8,228 bases of DNA, from NCBI GenBank assembly GCA_029248825.1, contig JAQWIP010000053.1, positions 1 through 8,228 on the forward strand. Reading direction: 5' to 3'. Under the pieces are notes generated by a model. The model was not told where the DNA came from. It saw nothing but the letters and a program-made list of their open reading frames with translations, and searched no databases. The DNA is from Alphaproteobacteria bacterium (GTDB taxonomy: Bacteria; Pseudomonadota; Alphaproteobacteria; RS24). Positions 1-5,513 of this stretch are shown piece by piece; the first letter of the stretch is position 1; every line of letters begins with the position of its first letter. The position numbers and the translations under genes are program-made.

Positions 1-1
1 C

Positions 2-289
2 TCGAATATTATGATTTATCTGATGACCGATACTTTCGCGACTTCGGTCTGGTTCTATCGTGGTTATTTCGAGGAGATGCCGCATATTGCGCCGGGCGAG
101 AAAATCGAAGTGCCTTGTGGCATCGGCGAATTTGCCGAACCCTATATCACTTTCCCGCCGCGCTCCCTGATGGAGAATAGCTACAACATCATCCATTGGA
201 CGAGCTATGATGAAATCGGTCATTTCGCAGCTTTGGAAGACAGCGAGAAATTCGCCGCCGAAGTGCAGAGCTTTTTGAAAAAACTTTAG
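2..289 (+). CDS. Epoxide hydrolase-type alpha/beta hydrolase, C-terminal part (5' end outside window)
   Basis: Only the last 95 codons are visible; the frame is open to the left edge, and the ATG at 11 is internal rather than a start. The visible part resembles the C-terminus of the microsomal-epoxide-hydrolase-like alpha/beta hydrolases, which open epoxide rings to diols through an Asp nucleophile and a His-acid pair. Seen here: an N-I-x-x-Y-L-M-T-D-T stretch followed by S-x-x-F/W-Y, typical of the lid-to-core return; a V-P-C-G-I-G segment where the family usually has VPTGVA; P-P-R-S (residues 49-52 counted from the Met at 11); and G-H-F-A-A-L-E, whose His (nt 221-223) is the expected catalytic base. 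The nucleophile and lid lie outside the window, so the substrate cannot be judged. The family also includes haloalkane dehalogenase-like and inactive members. The gene ends TAG and overlaps the accA stop by 4 nt, tail to tail, leaving no room for an intergenic terminator. Confidence 0.8.
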   Translation, partial: SNIMIYLMTDTFATSVWFYRGYFEEMPHIAPGEKIEVPCGIGEFAEPYITFPPRSLMENSYNIIHWTSYDEIGHFAALEDSEKFAAEVQSFLKKL

Positions 290-1257
290 ATAATTCCCGT
301 GCGACCCATACCGAGGAATTTCTGACGCCGCGCGTCACGCAATTGCTTGGCCGACTGGCCCGCCATTTGCGCCAATTCTTCCGATACGGCCAGGCCAACA
401 TCGCGCATGGTTTTCTTGCGGTCGCGATGCGCCCCGCCCACAGGCTCGGTGAGAATTCGGTCGATGACGCCCAAGCCTTGCAAGTTTTGCGCCGTCACTT
501 TCAAAGCATCGGCGGCCAAATTGGCTTGCGCCGAAGAGCGCCATAAAATCGACGCGCAGGCCTCTGGCGAAGCGACGGTATAAATTGAATGTTCGAGCAT
601 TAAAATGCGATTGCCCGTGGCCAAAGCCAAAGCCCCGACCGAGCCGCCTTCGCCGATGATGAGCGAAACAAATGGCACGCCCAATTGCAGGCATTTATCG
701 GTGCACCGCGCAATCGCTTCCGACTGGCCGCGCTCTTCCGCGCCAATGCCCGGATAAGCCCCCGCCGTATCGACCAAAGTAACGACTGGCAAGTCAAAGC
801 GCTCGGCCAAATCCATCACGCGGATGGCTTTGCGATAGCCCTCGGGGCGCGCCATGCCAAAATTATGCTTCAGGCGCGCGTCCGTGGTAGAGCCTTTTTC
901 ATGCCCCAAAATCGCCACGCGCTGGCCTTGCCAACGCCCCAGTCCGGCAATGACCGCATGGTCTTCCGAATATAGTCGGTCGCCCGCCAATGGCACGAAA
1001 TCTTCTACCAGCTCGGCGATATAATCTTTGCAATGGGGGCGTGCGGGGTGGCGCGCCACTTGGGTTTTTTGCCATGGGTCGAGATTTTTATAGAGCTTGA
1101 TAATCTGCTCATGCACTTTGCCTTCGAGGCGATTAATCTCGGCCACCAAATCAATGCCATCATTATTTCCCGTGCCGCGATCGACGTCGCGCAGCTCGCG
1201 AATTTGCCCTTCGAGGGCGGCAATTGGTTTTTCGAATTCTAAATAAGTCTGGGTCAT
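286..1257 (-). CDS. accA: Acetyl-CoA carboxylase carboxyltransferase subunit alpha
   Basis: AccA, with AccD, moves the carboxyl group from biotinylated AccB to acetyl-CoA, giving malonyl-CoA for fatty-acid synthesis in the cytoplasm. The product is 323 residues, against about 319 in E. coli. Family hallmarks: an N-terminal helical part with F-E-K-P-I-A-x-L-E near residues 8-16; Y-S-E-D-H-A-V-I-A-G-L at 96-106; the H-N-F-G-M-A-R-P-E-G-Y-R-K-A block at 131-144; D-T-A-G-A-Y-P-G-I-x-A-E-E-R-G-Q at 163-178; and S-P-E-A-C-A-S-I-L-W-R at 230-240. The crotonase-like oxyanion loop reads G-E-G-G-S-V-G-A (202-209), where GEGGSGGA is the usual form (see findings). I chose the ATG at 1257 because the protein then starts exactly at the conserved MxxxYLEFEKPI and is preceded by GAAGGGAAG. 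The frame stays open upstream to 1533, but that part is out-of-frame xerD sequence. accA follows xerD by 25 nt, so co-transcription is likely. Confidence 0.97.
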   Translation of the reverse strand: MTQTYLEFEKPIAALEGQIRELRDVDRGTGNNDGIDLVAEINRLEGKVHEQIIKLYKNLDPWQKTQVARHPARPHCKDYIAELVEDFVPLAGDRLYSEDHAVIAGLGRWQGQRVAILGHEKGSTTDARLKHNFGMARPEGYRKAIRVMDLAERFDLPVVTLVDTAGAYPGIGAEERGQSEAIARCTDKCLQLGVPFVSLIIGEGGSVGALALATGNRILMLEHSIYTVASPEACASILWRSSAQANLAADALKVTAQNLQGLGVIDRILTEPVGGAHRDRKKTMRDVGLAVSEELAQMAGQSAKQLRDARRQKFLGMGRTGII

Positions 1258-1282
1258 TTGGCTTCCCTTCGGAGTCGCTAAA

Positions 1283-2215
1283 TTATTCCGTTTCCTGGGT
1301 GTTTGGCAAGCTTTCGATTTGCGCCAAAGGATGGCCTTTGGCGACCAATTGCTTTTTGCGCTCGTCCAAAACATGGGCGTAAATTTGCGTTGTCGAAATA
1401 TCGGCATGGCCGAGCATTTGCTGCACCGCGCGCAAATCGGCGCCGCGTTCCACCAAATGCGTGGCAAAAGCATGGCGCAAAACATGCGGGCTGACGCGGG
1501 TCTTATCAATGCCGGCCCGCTCGGCCAAATCATCGAGGATTTGGTTGAACCTTTGGCGCGTCAAATGGCCGGAGGTGCCGCCGGTGGGAAATAGATAATT
1601 CGAGGTTTTTTCCATCGCATTTTGTAGCCCCTGCCAATCGGCCACTGCCATTCGGGCTGGCTCCGACAGCGGCACCATGCGGTCGCGCCCGCCCTTGCCC
1701 CGCACAATCAACAAAGGCCCATCCATGGCGGCGCGCGGCAGGCTAACCAATTCGCTAACCCGCAAGCCCGTGGCATATAAAACTTCGATGAGACAAATGG
1801 CGCGCGCGCGTTTGGCCTTGGCCGCTTGGGTGGCTTGCGGCAGATTTTGCGCCGCCTCGATGAGCGCCTCGGTCTCGGCCAGCGATAATAATTTTGGCAA
1901 AGGCCTTTGCGTTTGCGGCCGCTTTAACCCATCGGTAGGATTATCGTCTCGCTGTTCTTCGAGCAGGAGGAATTTATAAAAATGGCGCAGGCTCGACAAT
2001 TGCCGCGCCACCGTCGAGGCGGCCATGCCTTGCTGGTTCAAAAAGCGCATATAGCCGCTTAAATCTTCTTGCGTGGCGGTGCGCAAATCGGCGCCTCGGC
2101 GGGTTAAAAAAGCCGCCAGAGTTTCCAAATCGCGCCCATAGGCGGCGCGCGTATGGCGGCTGGTACCTCGCTCGGCGCTCATCATATCGAGAAACAGGGC
2201 GATGGCCCTATCCAT
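1283..2215 (-). CDS. xerD: Tyrosine site-specific recombinase XerD
   Basis: XerD, with XerC, resolves chromosome dimers at dif near the septum, activated by FtsK. The product is 310 residues, normal for XerD. The N-terminal SAM-like core-binding domain covers about 1-95 (M-S-A-E-R-G-x-S-x-x-T-x-x-A-Y-x-x-D-L at 12-30). The catalytic domain carries the full tyrosine-recombinase set: R152 (A-T-G-L-R-V-S-E-L), K174 (R-G-K-G-G-R-D-R), H244 and R247 (S-P-H-V-L-R-H-A-F-A-T-H-L), H270 (L-G-H-A-D-I-S-T-T-Q-I-Y) and nucleophile Y279. The H-V-L-R-H-A-F and L-G-H-A-D-I wording is XerD-like; XerC usually has HKLRHSF and a different end. I start it at the ATG at 2215, which matches the family N-terminus and overlaps the preceding gene by 8 nt, suggesting translational coupling. 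An in-frame ATG at 2293 would add 26 residues with no family similarity, and no strong Shine-Dalgarno precedes 2215. This is a housekeeping recombinase: no phage or transposon genes accompany it. Confidence 0.95.
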   Translation of the reverse strand: MDRAIALFLDMMSAERGTSRHTRAAYGRDLETLAAFLTRRGADLRTATQEDLSGYMRFLNQQGMAASTVARQLSSLRHFYKFLLLEEQRDDNPTDGLKRPQTQRPLPKLLSLAETEALIEAAQNLPQATQAAKAKRARAICLIEVLYATGLRVSELVSLPRAAMDGPLLIVRGKGGRDRMVPLSEPARMAVADWQGLQNAMEKTSNYLFPTGGTSGHLTRQRFNQILDDLAERAGIDKTRVSPHVLRHAFATHLVERGADLRAVQQMLGHADISTTQIYAHVLDERKKQLVAKGHPLAQIESLPNTQETE

Positions 2216-4592
2216 TCGGTGGCGCTGCTTCGTCGGGAGAAAATAAAACGGGGCGCAATGCTTGGGCGCCAAAAGCTTGCGGCGATGTAACACTCAGGCG
2301 CGCCGAAGCGCGGGTGAACAGCTCGCGCGCCAAATCATCCGCCACCGACGACAGGCCTATATGGCGCAAACTCTTTAACAGCAAAACCACTTCGCGGGTT
2401 TGCAAATCATTGGGCTGCACCTCGCCATAACTGGCCACGACGGCAATTAAGAAATCGCCAATCCATTTATTATCGGCCAATTTTTTCAACCGAAGCTGCT
2501 CGCTATCCAACGCCGATAAACCCAAAATCTCTTCCAAGGCCGACGGCAATTGCGTGCCGAGCCCATGATAAATAGCCAGCTCTCGACGCAAAAATTTACG
2601 ATGCGCCACATCCGCCCCCGCCCATTCCAGCTCCCATGCGGCCCAATCCAACTCGGGCGGCAGGCTCGGCTCCACGGATGTCTCGCGAGCCGGCTCGCTT
2701 GGCTGCAAAGGTTGCATGGCGCCAAGCAATTGCGCGACCGAGGCCTCTGCCACAGGTGCCGCGTCTTCGGCCAACTCGGCTTCTACCGCAGGCTGGTTAT
2801 CCACATCGGTAAAGGGCGTATCGCTCAAATATAGCTCCGGCACTGGTTCCAGAACGGGCGCCTGCACGGGTAAAAGCGCCTCCGCCGCAGGCCGCAGAAA
2901 AGATAATAGGCGCTCGACAAGGCGCCCCGAAACTTGCGTCCCCGCCAAAGCCTCGGCTTTTTCAAACTGTCCGACATAGCGCAAGGCAGGCAGCAAAACC
3001 GCAATATCCGCATCGGCCACAAATTCGGGTGCCAGAGCAACCAGAGGCGCTTCGTTAAATGGGTCGTTAAATGGGTCGTTAAACGGGTCATCAACCACCG
3101 CCTCTAGGGTTTGCGCGTCCTCTAAAGACACGTCATCTAGCGGAATGGGCAAATCGCGCAATCGGTCGTCGAGCAATAGCACGAGGTCGCGCCAAAGGCC
3201 TCGGGCGGAAGCTTGGCGCAAAGCCTGTGCCACAAATTGCGCCTGATTTTGCGACGCCGTGGCATCTACGGCCAACAGCACTTGCGCCAAATAAATCGCA
3301 TCGGGAACGCTTGGGATGTCAGCTTCCGCTTCGGCGAAGGCTTCTTCCATCCCACCCCCTTCTGGCGTTAAGTCTTCTGGCGTTAAGTCTTCTGGCGTTT
3401 CCGCTTCTCGCGTTTCCTCTTCTGGCGTTTCCGCTGTGGCTACGTCATTCGCGCGCAGCGCGGCAAAGCCGCTGAGGTCGGCCAATTGCGAGACTTGCGA
3501 AAACTGCTCGGCTGGCATTCGCCCCGCCAAGACCGCGCGATGCGCCACCGCCAATTGCAGTTGCGCCGCTTGGCTATAATCGCTGGCCAAAGCGCCACCA
3601 TAATAAGGCGGTACGCTGGGCAGACTGGCGGGCAAAGGCTCGCCAGCCAATTGCAGCAAAGCAATTTGCAAAGGCGTCAGCTCGCTCGGCAAAACCAGAG
3701 GGGGCTCCTCTTTGGCTTTTTTCGCAGCCGCCGCCTCTTCGCTGGTGCCAAAAGTCAAAGGCACTTGCGCGGCCAATAAAAACGCCATGTCGCGGAATAA
3801 TTTATCCGCGCCGAGCGTCTTCTGATTGAGGTCCATGGTCAGGCTTACTTTTTCAAATTCCTTGGCGCGCAATTGGCAGTAAATGCCAAGCTGCAAGAAA
3901 AACCGCAAATTATCGCGCCGCCCCAAAGTCGAGCGTTGCGGGCGGGTAACCTCACAAGCGGCCTCTGGGTTGCCCGTTCCCAAATGCGCCAGCACGGTGG
4001 CGCGCGCCGCATAAGCATCGCTGGCGGCCGCCCCCGTCAGGGCTTCTAAAGCCAAAACGGCTTGCGTATCGCCGAGCGCCAAAAACCGATTGAGGCGCGC
4101 CCCAAACCAGCTAATGCCATCGACCGTGCCGACCGGAGCCGCCGCCGTGCCTCGGTGCAAGGTCAATTCGGCATCGCGCAAAGCCGAGGCGGCAAAACGG
4201 GTTGGCAGACGCGCCATTTGGTCGGCAATGAAAGCCAACCGCGCGCCGCGCCAAAGGCCTGGTGCTTCGCCTTTTTCTAAATCTTGCGCAAAACCAATTT
4301 CCAAGCCGACGGGCGCATCTTGCAGCGTTCCCAATTGCCCCACTTGCACGATATCCGCCGCCGAGCCGGGCGCGGGCGCAACGGCTCGTACCGCGCGTTT
4401 CATTTGTCGCGCGGTGGTGCGCGGAGCTAGTTTTTCGCTTTTGCGATCTGCGGTTTTCGGGTTGCCAATGGCGGTTTGCATAACCGGTGGCACAATGTTG
4501 AGCGGCGCGCGCAAAGCATTTTGCGCGTGCGCGGCACTCGACACCAAAAGCCCGGTCAGCAAACCGGCTTGAACTAATTTACCAAAAGCCAT
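2208..4592 (-). CDS. Large exported protein of unknown function
   Basis: I do not recognise a named domain. The 794-residue product begins with a clear Sec signal peptide: Met, Lys5, a hydrophobic core at about 8-20, and A-H-A before Q24 as the likely signal peptidase I site. There is no lipobox cysteine, so it is probably periplasmic or secreted. The mature chain is Ala/Leu-rich and looks mainly helical, in blocks separated by acidic, Pro-rich, probably disordered linkers (about 385-430, 480-520, 590-665). Two linkers hold short tandem repeats: five pentapeptides of the xxTPE type (387-411) and three D-P-F-N units (502-513). Only two cysteines are present, C213 and C239, consistent with one disulfide. 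The block at about 80-130 (V-G-x-L-G-T-L near 84, G-L-W-R-G-A-R near 112) resembles, from memory, uncharacterised proteins beside xerD in other Alphaproteobacteria; unverified. It sits 23 nt after a small membrane-protein gene and overlaps xerD by 8 nt. An alpha-solenoid scaffold role is possible but is only inference. Confidence 0.85.
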   Translation of the reverse strand: MAFGKLVQAGLLTGLLVSSAAHAQNALRAPLNIVPPVMQTAIGNPKTADRKSEKLAPRTTARQMKRAVRAVAPAPGSAADIVQVGQLGTLQDAPVGLEIGFAQDLEKGEAPGLWRGARLAFIADQMARLPTRFAASALRDAELTLHRGTAAAPVGTVDGISWFGARLNRFLALGDTQAVLALEALTGAAASDAYAARATVLAHLGTGNPEAACEVTRPQRSTLGRRDNLRFFLQLGIYCQLRAKEFEKVSLTMDLNQKTLGADKLFRDMAFLLAAQVPLTFGTSEEAAAAKKAKEEPPLVLPSELTPLQIALLQLAGEPLPASLPSVPPYYGGALASDYSQAAQLQLAVAHRAVLAGRMPAEQFSQVSQLADLSGFAALRANDVATAETPEEETREAETPEDLTPEDLTPEGGGMEEAFAEAEADIPSVPDAIYLAQVLLAVDATASQNQAQFVAQALRQASARGLWRDLVLLLDDRLRDLPIPLDDVSLEDAQTLEAVVDDPFNDPFNDPFNEAPLVALAPEFVADADIAVLLPALRYVGQFEKAEALAGTQVSGRLVERLLSFLRPAAEALLPVQAPVLEPVPELYLSDTPFTDVDNQPAVEAELAEDAAPVAEASVAQLLGAMQPLQPSEPARETSVEPSLPPELDWAAWELEWAGADVAHRKFLRRELAIYHGLGTQLPSALEEILGLSALDSEQLRLKKLADNKWIGDFLIAVVASYGEVQPNDLQTREVVLLLKSLRHIGLSSVADDLARELFTRASARLSVTSPQAFGAQALRPVLFSPDEAAPPNG
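3052..3087 (-). repeat. Tandem 12-nt repeat, three units, coding DPFN
   Basis: Three consecutive copies of tcgttaaatggg (plus strand); the third differs by one base (aacggg), and a decayed fourth unit follows at 3088-3099. On the minus strand they encode D-P-F-N three times (residues 502-513 of the exported protein). Units are multiples of three, so copy-number change alters linker length without breaking the frame. The near-identity at DNA level, including synonymous positions, points to recent slippage or duplication. Confidence 0.9.
3361..3435 (-). repeat. Tandem 15-nt repeat, five units, coding xxTPE pentapeptides
   Basis: Five 15-nt units lie end to end at 3361, 3376, 3391, 3406 and 3421. 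The first two are identical (tctggcgttaagtct); the third and fifth are identical to each other (tctggcgtttccgct); the fourth is a diverged copy. In protein order on the minus strand they read AETPE, EETRE, AETPE, DLTPE, DLTPE (residues 387-411), giving an acidic Thr/Pro-rich linker. The two exact-pair classes suggest successive duplications of different age. Confidence 0.9.
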
Positions 4593-4615
4593 TCGACCCA
4601 GATTATCCTGATGCT

Positions 4616-4753
4616 CTATTGATTAAACCGGTCATTCTCGAGCACATCTACGGCGGTTTCGCGCGGCGGCTTTACCGCTCGCGACAGAAACAAAACGCCC
4701 CCCACCAGCACAGCGAGGCTTAAAATAATAATAACCGTTTGTTTCGACGCCAT
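4616..4753 (-). CDS. Small single-pass membrane protein, unknown function
   Basis: This is a 45-residue protein. After a short N-terminus with one lysine (M-A-S-K-Q), a hydrophobic stretch of about 18-19 residues (roughly 6-24, rich in I/L/V/G) should span the membrane. A basic patch follows (R25, K28, R31), then a short polar acidic tail ending D-R-F-N-Q. By the positive-inside rule the C-terminal tail is probably cytoplasmic, although K4 weakens that call. The gene is supported by a strong Shine-Dalgarno (AAGGAG, 4761-4766 on the minus strand) 7 nt before the ATG, and by its place 23 nt upstream of the large exported protein, making it the first gene of the minus-strand cluster. I do not recognise a family. 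It is too short for many gene callers. It might anchor or escort the exported protein, but only proximity suggests this. Confidence 0.72.
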   Translation of the reverse strand: MASKQTVIIILSLAVLVGGVLFLSRAVKPPRETAVDVLENDRFNQ

Positions 4754-4760
4754 GCTGGAA

Positions 4761-4766
4761 CTCCTT
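4761..4766 (-). promoter_or_regulatory. Shine-Dalgarno of the 45-residue membrane protein
   Basis: Minus-strand AAGGAG lies 7 nt before the ATG at 4753. It is one of the two best ribosome binding sites in the window and the main evidence that the 45-codon frame is translated. Confidence 0.7.
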
Positions 4767-4817
4767 CATTTCGATTCTTGAGGAGTATATCAGCAATAAG
4801 GCACAATCGGGGCAGAT

Positions 4818-4827
4818 TTTCGCGAAA
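4818..4827. repeat. Perfect 10-bp palindrome in the divergent promoter region
   Basis: TTTCGCGAAA reads the same on both strands and lies near the middle of the intergenic region, 13 bp upstream of the candidate aroK-side -10/-35 start. The symmetry does not extend into the flanks. It could be an operator half-site pair for a dimeric regulator, but ten bases is short and no regulator gene is nearby. Confidence 0.35.
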
Positions 4828-4915
4828 CTCTAGACGCTTCTCGTGAATGCGCCTACTCTGAATGGACGTGAGATAAAACGTGACTGATTTTGGCACGCGA
4901 CGAATGGAGACCTGC

Positions 4916-5467
4916 ATGGCCGAAGGGCCCGTATTTGAAAAACCAATCGTGCTGCTGGGCATGATGGGAGCTGGCAAATCGAGCCTTGGCGTGCGGCTGG
5001 GCGAAGCGCTCGGTCTTTCGTTTCGCGATGCCGATGCGGAGATTGAAAAAGCCGCGCAGATGAGCATTCCTGAGATTTTTGAACACCATGGCGAGACCGC
5101 CTTTCGCGATGGCGAGCGCCGCGTCATCCAACGCCTGCTAACCGCGGGGCCGCAAGTGCTGGCGCTCGGCGGCGGGGCTTTTGTCCAGGACGAGACGCGC
5201 GAGCAAATTCTCGCGCAAGCGCATTCCATATGGCTCGATGTGCCGCTCGATGAATTGGTGCGCCGCGTGCAAAAAAAACCTGGCAAGCGACCGCTGCTCG
5301 TCGGACAAGACGTGCGCGCCAAATTAAGCGAGCTGATGCGCGCGCGCGAGCCGCTTTATGCCAAGGCCGATTTAAAAGTAGATGTCGGCGGCGGCACCCA
5401 TGAGGACGCCGTGGCACGGCTGATAAAAGCGCTTGAAACCTGTCTCGCCAAGCCACAAGACGCGTGA
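4916..5467 (+). CDS. aroK: Shikimate kinase
   Basis: The enzyme phosphorylates the 3-hydroxyl of shikimate with ATP, in the cytoplasm, on the way to chorismate. With the ATG at 4916 the product is 183 residues, close to the usual 170-190. It has the Walker A loop G-M-M-G-A-G-K-S (15-22), the D-A-D pair (38-40) for Mg/shikimate, F-R-D-G-E (63-67) with shikimate-binding R64, the G-G-G turn (85-87), lid arginine R125 in R-P-L-L, and R144 in R-x-R-E-P-L-Y. The start at 4916 has GGAG at 7-nt spacing. In-frame alternatives are GTG at 4880 (weak site, adds 12 residues) and ATG at 4904 (no site). The gene ends TGA at 5465-5467, where an AGGAGG begins. It is first in the operon with aroB. Confidence 0.95.
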   Translation: MAEGPVFEKPIVLLGMMGAGKSSLGVRLGEALGLSFRDADAEIEKAAQMSIPEIFEHHGETAFRDGERRVIQRLLTAGPQVLALGGGAFVQDETREQILAQAHSIWLDVPLDELVRRVQKKPGKRPLLVGQDVRAKLSELMRAREPLYAKADLKVDVGGGTHEDAVARLIKALETCLAKPQDA

Positions 5468-5472
5468 GGAGG
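5467..5472 (+). promoter_or_regulatory. Strong Shine-Dalgarno overlapping the aroK stop
   Basis: AGGAGG shares its first base with the aroK TGA and lies 8 nt before ATG 5481, which opens a 10-codon ORF rather than aroB. The aroB ATG at 5510 is 37 nt further on, too far to use this site directly. Confidence 0.65.
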
Positions 5473-5480
5473 CTGGACAA

Positions 5481-5513
5481 ATGACTTACCTTTCTCTAAA
5501 GCCAAAATCATGA
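5481..5513 (+). CDS. Possible 10-residue leader ORF coupled to aroB
   Basis: ATG 5481 follows the window's best Shine-Dalgarno and encodes MTYLSLKPKS before TGA 5511-5513. That stop overlaps the aroB start as ATGA, the classic arrangement for termination-reinitiation coupling. The peptide contains a single Tyr and no run of aromatic residues, and no terminator/antiterminator pair is visible, so amino-acid attenuation is not supported. The alternative is a one-base difference that displaced the original aroB start from its ribosome site: the leader lies 29 nt from the aroB ATG, one base short of being in frame. Translation of the peptide is inferred only. Confidence 0.4.
   Translation: MTYLSLKPKS

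Larger units (their letters stand above)
4754..4915. promoter_or_regulatory. Divergent intergenic region between the minus-strand cluster and aroK
   Basis: This 162-nt stretch is the only sizeable gap in the window and must supply promoters for both divergent operons. Toward the minus strand, TATACT (4784-4789) is a good -10 candidate that would give a 5' leader of about 24-30 nt, but its -35 region (CCCCGA at 17-nt spacing) is poor. Toward aroK, TAGACG (4831-4836) with TACTCT (4854-4859) at 17-nt spacing is a weak pair. It also loosely fits the Caulobacter-type TTGACGS...GCTANAWC pattern. A perfect palindrome, TTTCGCGAAA, lies in the middle. A GTG at 4880 in the aroK frame falls inside this region. 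I see no terminator or riboswitch fold. Confidence 0.5.

Noticed and set aside
1258..1533. N-terminal extension of accA by 92 codons to an ATG at 1533
   Set aside because: The extra stretch lies wholly in another frame of xerD, has Trp/Cys/Met-rich out-of-frame composition, and bears no AccA similarity; the conserved AccA start and ribosome site are at 1257.
1283..2215. Tyrosine recombinase as sign of a mobile element or integron
   Set aside because: Motifs and length are those of housekeeping XerD, it sits in an operon-like cluster with accA, and no att-like repeats, cassettes or phage genes are visible.
2216..2293. Upstream ATG (2293) as xerD start
   Set aside because: Adds 26 residues unlike XerD N-termini and would overlap the preceding gene by 86 nt; the ATG at 2215 fits the family.
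3361..3435. Direct repeats as a CRISPR array or insertion remnant
   Set aside because: Units are 15 nt with no spacers and stay in frame inside a coding sequence.
3695..3714. Imperfect hairpin followed by T-run on the plus strand (and TTTT on the minus strand) inside the exported-protein gene
   Set aside because: The stem has a 2-nt bulge, the site is mid-gene, and neither strand has a transcript expected to end there.
4090..4572. 160-codon plus-strand open frame opposite the exported protein
   Set aside because: Ala/Arg/Ser-rich composition typical of an antisense shadow, no ribosome site, and the opposite strand has a signal peptide and repeat-bearing protein.
4720..5322. 200-codon minus-strand frame over aroK
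   Set aside because: Lies antisense to clear shikimate kinase motifs, and its 3' end runs into the small membrane protein gene; Ser/Arg/Pro-rich shadow.
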